NCBI RefSeq assembly: GCF_002973535.1
Contig: NZ_PVEP01000001.1
Span: 496,001-560,000 of the forward strand
From: Albidovulum denitrificans
GTDB taxonomy: Bacteria; Pseudomonadota; Alphaproteobacteria; Rhodobacterales; Rhodobacteraceae
DNA length: 64,000 bases
Reading direction: 5' to 3'
Shown: positions 59,638 to 64,000 of the stretch, piece by piece
How the letters are laid out: every line of letters starts with the position of its first letter
Numbering within the stretch: the stretch's first letter is position 1
Notes under the pieces: model-generated
What the model was told of the DNA's origin: nothing
The model's input: only the letters and a program-made list of their open reading frames with translations
Database searches by the model: none
Translations under genes and position numbers: made by a program

Positions 59638-60615
59638 ATGCCCGACCGCCCCATCGCGCTCAGCTGCGGCGAGCCTTCCGGCATCGGCCCGGAGATCGCC
59701 GCCCGCGCCCGTGCGAAACTTGGCGCAAGCCTGCCTTTCTTCTGGATCGGCGACCCTTCGCACCTGCCGCAGGGGACCGCGCATAAGGTGATCTCCAGCC
59801 CCGCCGAGGCGATGGCGGTCCCGGCCGCGATGCTGCCGGTCCTGCGTCACGACTTCCCCGCCGCCGCCCAGCCCGGCCGCCCCACGCCGGAAAACGCCGC
59901 GAGCGTGATTGCCGCCATCGAACGCGGCGTATCGCTGGTGATGCGGGGCGAGGCATCGGCCCTTTGCACGGCGCCGATCAACAAGAAGGCGCTGAAAGAC
60001 GGCGCGGGCTTCGCCTTTCCCGGCCATACCGAATTCCTTGCCCATCTGGCGGGTGTCGACCGGGTGGTGATGATGCTGGCCTGCGACGCGCTGAAGGTGG
60101 TGCCGGTCACGATCCATATTCCCATCTCCGAGGTGCCGCGCGCCCTGACCGCGGACCTTCTGACCGACACGATCCGCATCACGCATGAGGGCTTGCGCCG
60201 CGACTATGGCCTGACCGCCCCGCGCCTGGCCGTCGCCGGGCTGAACCCCCATGCGGGCGAAGGCGGCGCGATGGGCGATGACGAGGCGCGGCTGATCGCC
60301 CCGGTCATCGCGCGGCTGCGGGACGAGGGGCTGGCGATCACCGGCCCGCTGCCCGCCGACACGATGTTCCACCCCGCCGCCCGCGCCCGCTATGACGCGG
60401 CGATCTGCATGTATCACGATCAGGCGCTGATCCCGATTAAGACGCTGGATTTCGCGGGCGGGGTCAACGTCACGCTGGGCCTGCCCTTCATCCGCACCTC
60501 GCCCGATCACGGCACCGCCTTCGACATCGCGGGCCAGGGCAAGGCTGACCCGTCCAGCCTGATCGCCGCCCTGCGGATGGCGCGCGAGATGGCCGCCGCG
60601 CGGGCCTCGGCATGA
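59638..60615 (+). CDS. pdxA: 4-hydroxythreonine-4-phosphate dehydrogenase
   Basis: A 325-residue enzyme of pyridoxal phosphate synthesis that oxidises 4-phosphohydroxy-L-threonine with NAD. Metal ligands fit His160 (TIHIPISEVP), His205 (LNPHAGEGG) and His260 (MYHDQALIPIK); GEPSGIGPEI is the N-terminal mark. ATG 59638 starts 10 bp after the surA stop. A hairpin plus repeat block separates it from ksgA. Confidence 0.96.
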   Translation: MPDRPIALSCGEPSGIGPEIAARARAKLGASLPFFWIGDPSHLPQGTAHKVISSPAEAMAVPAAMLPVLRHDFPAAAQPGRPTPENAASVIAAIERGVSLVMRGEASALCTAPINKKALKDGAGFAFPGHTEFLAHLAGVDRVVMMLACDALKVVPVTIHIPISEVPRALTADLLTDTIRITHEGLRRDYGLTAPRLAVAGLNPHAGEGGAMGDDEARLIAPVIARLRDEGLAITGPLPADTMFHPAARARYDAAICMYHDQALIPIKTLDFAGGVNVTLGLPFIRTSPDHGTAFDIAGQGKADPSSLIAALRMAREMAAARASA

Positions 60616-60628
60616 GGTGCGGGAGGAT

Positions 60629-60699
60629 GGGCGCGGACGGGGGCCGCCTGCCCCCGCGCCCTGCGGGCTCCCCCGGGAGTATTTCGGCAACGAAGAAGC
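60629..60699. repeat. Hairpin plus CCCCGGGAGTATT intergenic element, copy 2
   Basis: GGGCGCGG...GGGC (60629-60644) pairs with GCCC...CCGCGCCC (60650-60661), with a 4-nt bulge. A few bases on comes CCCCGGGAGTATTTCGGC and AACGAAGAAGC (60671-60699), nearly the same as the block at 46982-47009. It lies between pdxA and ksgA and ends 11 bp before the ksgA start. Confidence 0.6.
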
Positions 60700-60710
60700 A
60701 GGGGGCGTGA

Positions 60711-61559
60711 ATGGCGACGATCGACGGCTTGCCGCCCCTGCGCGAGGTGATCGCGGCGCACGGGCTTTCGGCGAAGAAATCGCTGGGGCAGAACTTTCTG
60801 CTGGACCTGAACCTGACGGCGAAGATCGCGCGGCTGGCGGGGGACCTGTCGGCCTCGGACGTGCTTGAGGTCGGCCCCGGCCCCGGCGGTCTGACGCGCG
60901 GCCTTCTGGCCGAGGGCGCGCGGCGGGTGCTGGCGGTGGAAAAGGACGCCCGCTGCCTGCCCGCGCTGGAGGAGATCGCGGCCGCCTGGCCGGGGCGGCT
61001 TGAGATCATCAACGGCGACGCGCTGGCGGTCGATCCGCTGGCGCATCTGACGCCGCCGATCCGTATCGTGGCGAACCTGCCCTACAATGTCGGGACCGAG
61101 CTTCTGGTGCGCTGGCTGACGCCAAAGACCTGGCCGCCGGTCTGGGACAGCCTGACCCTGATGTTTCAGCGCGAGGTAGCGGAGCGGATCGTGGCCAAGC
61201 CCGGCGACGGCGCCTATGGCCGCCTTGCGATCCTTGCCCAGTGGCGCAGCGACCCCGCCATCGCCCTGACCCTGCCGCCCGAGGCCTTCACCCCGCCGCC
61301 GAAGGTGCATTCCTCGGTCGTGCATCTGAAGGCTCTGCCCGCGCCGCGCTATCCGGCCGATGCCGCGACGCTGAACCGCATCGTCGCGGCCGGGTTCAAC
61401 CAGCGCCGCAAGATGCTGCGGTCAAGCCTGAAGGGGCTGGCGCCGGATATGGCGGCGGTGCTTGAGGCGGCCGGGATCGCGCCCACCGCGCGGGCCGAGG
61501 AGATCGGGCTTGAGGGCTGGTGCCGACTGGCGCGGATGATCGCGGGCGGTGAGGGATAG
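60711..61559 (+). CDS. rsmA: 16S rRNA dimethyladenosine transferase KsgA/RsmA
   Basis: A 282-residue methyltransferase that dimethylates the two adjacent adenosines near the 3' end of 16S r[14 protein letters not shown] (residues about 20-30) is the family start; [17 protein letters not shown] is the SAM loop; [11 protein letters not shown] is the catalytic NLPY motif. The C-terminal [12 protein letters not shown] helix is also typical. Last gene of the lpt-surA-pdxA operon. Confidence 0.97.
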   Translation: MATIDGLPPLREVIAAHGLSAKKSLGQNFLLDLNLTAKIARLAGDLSASDVLEVGPGPGGLTRGLLAEGARRVLAVEKDARCLPALEEIAAAWPGRLEIINGDALAVDPLAHLTPPIRIVANLPYNVGTELLVRWLTPKTWPPVWDSLTLMFQREVAERIVAKPGDGAYGRLAILAQWRSDPAIALTLPPEAFTPPPKVHSSVVHLKALPAPRYPADAATLNRIVAAGFNQRRKMLRSSLKGLAPDMAAVLEAAGIAPTARAEEIGLEGWCRLARMIAGGEG

Positions 61560-61608
61560 GAGCCGGGCCGGTGAGGCGCGGGGCGGGCAAGGCGGTGAAG
61601 GCAGCAGC

Positions 61609-61671
61609 GTCCCGGACTTGATCCGGGACCTCTTCTTACCGGTGACGGAGGTCCCGGATCGGGTCCGGGAC
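61609..61671. repeat. Pair of REP-like palindromes
   Basis: GTCCCGGA-cttga-TCCGGGAC (61609-61629) and GTCCCGGA-tcggg-TCCGGGAC (61651-61671), two copies with perfect 8-bp arms and 5-nt loops, 21 bp apart. GTCCCGGA palindromes of this sort are common dispersed intergenic repeats in alphaproteobacteria. They lie 50 bp behind ksgA. Confidence 0.75.
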
Positions 61672-61753
61672 GGCAAGGAACAGGTGTTCCCGTTCTCGTC
61701 CACCGCCGCCGTTACCGGCAGGACCAAAAGGGAACGGGGCTGCGACGGCCACG

Positions 61754-61788
61754 AAAAGGCCCCGTCCCTTGCGGGATCGGGGCCTTTT
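61754..61788. terminator. Bidirectional rho-independent terminator between rsmA and DUF4167 gene
   Basis: AAAAGGCCCCG / CGGGGCCTTTT, a perfect 11-bp stem, with a further TCCC/GGGA pair inside. An A-run on one side and T-run on the other make it work in both directions. It serves the plus-strand operon ending with rsmA and, past the palindromic repeat, the minus-strand DUF4167 gene. Confidence 0.85.
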
Positions 61789-61813
61789 GTCGTCAGGCTT
61801 TTGCGCGCCTTAT

Positions 61814-61900
61814 AGCATTTCGGGTTTACACTGACTCAGAATTCGAACCTGTTTCGTTCGAATTCTGATACTTACTTTCTCAACGGAAACCCGAAATGCT
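61814..61900. repeat. 87-bp nested palindromic element, copy 2 (inverted relative to copy 1)
   Basis: Outer arms AGCATTTCGGGTTT / AAACCCGAAATGCT are perfect; inner arms AGAATTCGAAC / GTTCGAATTCT are perfect, 11 bp, around a 7-nt loop. It begins at the base after the DUF4167 TAA stop, like copy 1 after the Lrp stop. Compared with copy 1 the inner stem has T-A changed to C-G on both arms, so pairing is kept. Confidence 0.85.
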
Positions 61901-62629
61901 TTAGTCTTCCGTCGCGACCGGCGCGGGGGCGGCTTCGCCCTCACCCTCGGGCTTCGCCTTGGGCTTGCGCGGGCGGCGTTGAGCGGGTTTGCGGGCCGGT
62001 TTTTCCTCGGCCGCAGCGGCCTCGGCAGCCGGGGCGGCGCTTTCGGCCTGCGACAGGTCCGGCATCATGCTGGCGCGCGGGGCCGCGTCCATCCGCGCCT
62101 CGGGCGTGTCGACAAGGCCGGGGCCGTCATCCTCGGCCCGCGTCTCATCAGGCGTGTCGGCGGGCGTATCGGCGCGGCGCTGATCCTCGGCGCGGGGACC
62201 GCGCTGATCCTCGCCCCGACGGCGGTTCTGCTGGTTGCGCTCGCCGCCCTGACGCTCCCCCCCCTGACGGTCGCCCCGGTCATCGCCGCCATGGCCGTTG
62301 GCCTGAGCGTTCTGACCGTTGCCGCCCTGATGGCCGCCGTTATTGTCGCCATTCTGCTGTTGCTGCTGCTGGCGGCTTTCCTGCTCGCGCAGCGCCTCAC
62401 CCAGCATGCGGGTGTAATATTCGGCGTGCTGGAGGAAGTTCTGTTCCGCCACGCGGTCGCTGCCAAGCTGCGCGTCACGGGCCAGTGCCAGGTACTTGTC
62501 AATGATCTGCTGCGGCGTGCCGCGGACCTTGCCTTCGGGGCCGGAGCTGTCGAAGACGCGGTTGACGATGTTGCCAAGCGAACGCTGCCGGTTCGACTTC
62601 GACCGCGAGCGGTTTTTCGATGATCTCAT
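61901..62629 (-). CDS. DUF4167 domain-containing protein
   Basis: A 242-residue protein. Residues 1-about 85 form the conserved DUF4167 domain (KNRSRSKSNRQRSLGNIVNRVFDSSGPEGKVRGTP, then a helical AEYYTRMLGEA). The rest is low complexity: a Gln/Asn/Gly-rich stretch at about 85-135 and an Ala/Pro/Lys-rich tail. The basic N-terminus suggests nucleic-acid contact. The function is unknown; the family is confined to alphaproteobacteria. The 253 bp upstream, to prmC, show nothing I recognise beyond a likely promoter region. Confidence 0.9.
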   Translation of the reverse strand: MRSSKNRSRSKSNRQRSLGNIVNRVFDSSGPEGKVRGTPQQIIDKYLALARDAQLGSDRVAEQNFLQHAEYYTRMLGEALREQESRQQQQQQNGDNNGGHQGGNGQNAQANGHGGDDRGDRQGGERQGGERNQQNRRRGEDQRGPRAEDQRRADTPADTPDETRAEDDGPGLVDTPEARMDAAPRASMMPDLSQAESAAPAAEAAAAEEKPARKPAQRRPRKPKAKPEGEGEAAPAPVATED

Positions 62630-62882
62630 CTGTTGTCGTTAATCCAGGTCAATCGGATGGATGAGCCTTGCCCCGATACACGACCTCACCTGGGTAATCC
62701 GGGGGGATCGTCACGTCTATCGAGCTGGGCGAGACAGTGGGGCGTTCCCGAAAGGGCCACCCTCACTGGCTTCCTGTTTGCATGTTCGGCGCGCGGGGGC
62801 AAGCAGTTTTTGCCTGTTTTTCGCGGTTTGGGCCTCTATGTGCCGAAATTCGCGCGATTGGGCCGGAAAGGTCACAGCCTGG

Positions 62883-63737
62883 TCAGGCCGCGCCGCAGCC
62901 CCCGCCCTCAGGCCAGCGGGCAAGGATCACCCGGTCGCGGGTGTCGAGGTCCGGGCGCACCTCGACCTTTTCGAAGCCCGCCGCCGTCAGAAGACCCGTG
63001 ACCGCGGCCGCCTGCGTCGGCCCGATCTCAAGCCCCAGCCGCCCGCCGGGCATCAGCCGCGCGCCCGCCCCGGCGGCGATGGCGCGATAGGCGTCAAGCC
63101 CGTCACCGCCCGGTGTCAGCGCCGCGCGGGGTTCCCAGTCGCGCACCTCGGGGGAGAGGCCCGCCATCTCGTCTTCCGCGACATAGGGCGGGTTCGACAG
63201 GATCAGGTCGAACTTGCCCGAAATCCCCGCGAACCAGTCGGCCTGCCGGAAGCGCGCGCGTTGGGTAAGGCCCATCGCCTCGGCATTCCCTGCCGCTATG
63301 GCCAGCGCGGCGGCGGATTGGTCGGTGCCGGTGCCGGTCGCGAAGGGCATCGCCGCGAGGCAGGAGAGAAGGATGCAACCGGTGCCGGTGCCGAGGTCGA
63401 GCATCTTGACGAAGGGCCGTTCCAGCGCGGCGGCGACGAGGATCTCGGTCTCTGGCCGCGGGTCGAGCGTGTCGGCGGTGACGCGGAAGGTACGGCCGAA
63501 GAATTGCCGCTGGCCGGTGATCTGGCTGACCGGGCGGCGGGCGATCCGGTCTGCAATGGCGGCGTCGAAGGCAGCGGCTTGCGTGGGGTCGAGCGCATCG
63601 GGCAGGTGCAGGCTGACGCGGTCGGGCGCGATGCCCATCGCGAAGGCCAGCAACCGGCGCGCGTCGCGCGGCGCGTCGGGGATCGCGGCGGTGGTCAGGC
63701 GCGCGATGGCCGCGCGCAGCGCCTCGGCCGCCGTCAT
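62883..63737 (-). CDS. prmC: Release factor glutamine methyltransferase PrmC (HemK)
   Basis: A 284-residue enzyme that methylates the GGQ glutamine of release factors. N-terminal helical domain, SAM loop DLGTGTGCI (about 114-122) and the catalytic NPPY at 182-185 ([11 protein letters not shown]); RPETEIL near 94-100 is also typical. The start overlaps the prfA stop (ATGA), the usual prfA-prmC pair, so the enzyme is made with its substrate. Confidence 0.96.
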   Translation of the reverse strand: MTAAEALRAAIARLTTAAIPDAPRDARRLLAFAMGIAPDRVSLHLPDALDPTQAAAFDAAIADRIARRPVSQITGQRQFFGRTFRVTADTLDPRPETEILVAAALERPFVKMLDLGTGTGCILLSCLAAMPFATGTGTDQSAAALAIAAGNAEAMGLTQRARFRQADWFAGISGKFDLILSNPPYVAEDEMAGLSPEVRDWEPRAALTPGGDGLDAYRAIAAGAGARLMPGGRLGLEIGPTQAAAVTGLLTAAGFEKVEVRPDLDTRDRVILARWPEGGGCGAA

Positions 63738-64000
63738 GCCTCCATCTCGGCGAGCTTGGCCGCCTGATCATGTGCGACCAGCGCGTCGATGACCTCGGTC
63801 AGGTCGCCCGCCATGACCTGAGGCAGCGCATAAAGCGTCAGGTTGATCCGATGATCGGTCATCCGGCCTTGCGGAAAGTTGTAGGTGCGGATGCGTTCGG
63901 AACGGTCGCCGGAACCGACCTGCGCCTTGCGGTCGGCGGCGCGTTCGCTGTCGGCCTTCAGCCGTTCGAGATCGTAAAGCCGGGCGCGCAGCACGGCCAT
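63734..64000 (-). CDS. prfA: Peptide chain release factor 1, C-terminal part (cut by window edge)
   Basis: The last 88 residues of RF1. [25 protein letters not shown] is the class I release factor signature following the GGQ domain, and the C-terminal helix is present. The stop codons, anticodon-like motif and GGQ lie outside the window. The Met at the edge is internal ([12 protein letters not shown]) and not the start. RF1 ends translation at UAA and UAG. Confidence 0.95.
   Translation of the reverse strand: MAVLRARLYDLERLKADSERAADRKAQVGSGDRSERIRTYNFPQGRMTDHRINLTLYALPQVMAGDLTEVIDALVAHDQAAKLAEMEA

Noticed and set aside
61609-61671. CRISPR array from the repeated GTCCCGGA units
   Set aside because: Only two short palindromic units with one spacer and no cas genes; REP-like palindromes explain it.

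Overview
The window is about 64 kb of GC-rich chromosome. Gene order and protein families point to an alphaproteobacterium of the Rhodobacteraceae (Rhodobacter/Paracoccus/Roseobacter-type). Diagnostic points are the nifR3(dusB)-ntrB-ntrC-ntrY-ntrX-trkA-trkH-hfq-hflX string, a fused ispDF, an NtrC without the sigma-54 contact loop, the DUF6456/DUF6477/DUF6356/DUF4167 families, and the lptFG-lptD-surA-pdxA-ksgA operon. Nearly all of it looks like housekeeping chromosome. I see no phage, insertion sequence, CRISPR array, tRNA or rRNA.

Layout. 1-3.4 kb: the end of a branched-chain amino acid type ABC transporter operon (livF end, a small secreted protein, livH, livM). 3.4-8.3 kb: an ArnT-like glycosyltransferase, a dimethylglycine/sarcosine dehydrogenase-type flavoprotein and a MocA-like nucleotidyltransferase. 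8.3-10.4 kb: two Hint-domain proteins and a gene-poor stretch. 10.4-22.9 kb: one long minus-strand cluster with dusB, both Ntr two-component systems, a DUF4386 membrane protein, TrkA/TrkH potassium uptake, Hfq and HflX, mostly with overlapping stop and start codons. 23-26.4 kb: ispDF, pgpA, a CinA-type amidase, a COQ10/RatA-type protein and hpt. 26.4-30 kb: a LysR regulator divergent from cytochrome c', a diheme cytochrome c and a porin. 30-36.8 kb: lipA, aqpZ, a GafA-like DUF6456 regulator behind an array of CtrA-type half-sites, DUF6477, an MttB-family protein, a class II amidotransferase and an Lrp/AsnC regulator. 36.9-45.6 kb: a surface-glycan type region (GT4 transferase, two methyltransferases, asparagine synthetase, manC, phosphomannomutase, DUF4202). 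45.7-53.7 kb: a 53-residue protein, a TfoX C-terminal-like protein, ndk, an ABC-F protein, marC, a retropepsin-like protease, a large membrane protein, holC and pepA. 53.8-61.6 kb: LPS export and outer-membrane assembly (lptF, lptG, lptD, surA) followed by pdxA and ksgA. 61.6-64 kb: a repeat-rich intergenic stretch, DUF4167, prmC and the 3' part of prfA.

The most interesting signals are not new protein families but small structured DNA. (1) Two 87-bp palindromic elements 25 kb apart, in opposite orientation, abut stop codons and differ by a compensatory pair that preserves the inner stem. (2) An 11-bp phased array of TTAA/TTAC half-sites (CtrA-type) lies in front of a GafA-like regulator. (3) hflX and the phosphomannomutase gene seem to have no possible ATG/GTG/TTG start that keeps the full conserved N-terminus, and CTG fits both. 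(4) A second repeat family combines a hairpin with a CCCCGG(G)AGTATT block in front of the ABC-F and ksgA genes. All product calls are from motif recognition and gene order alone; no database search was run.
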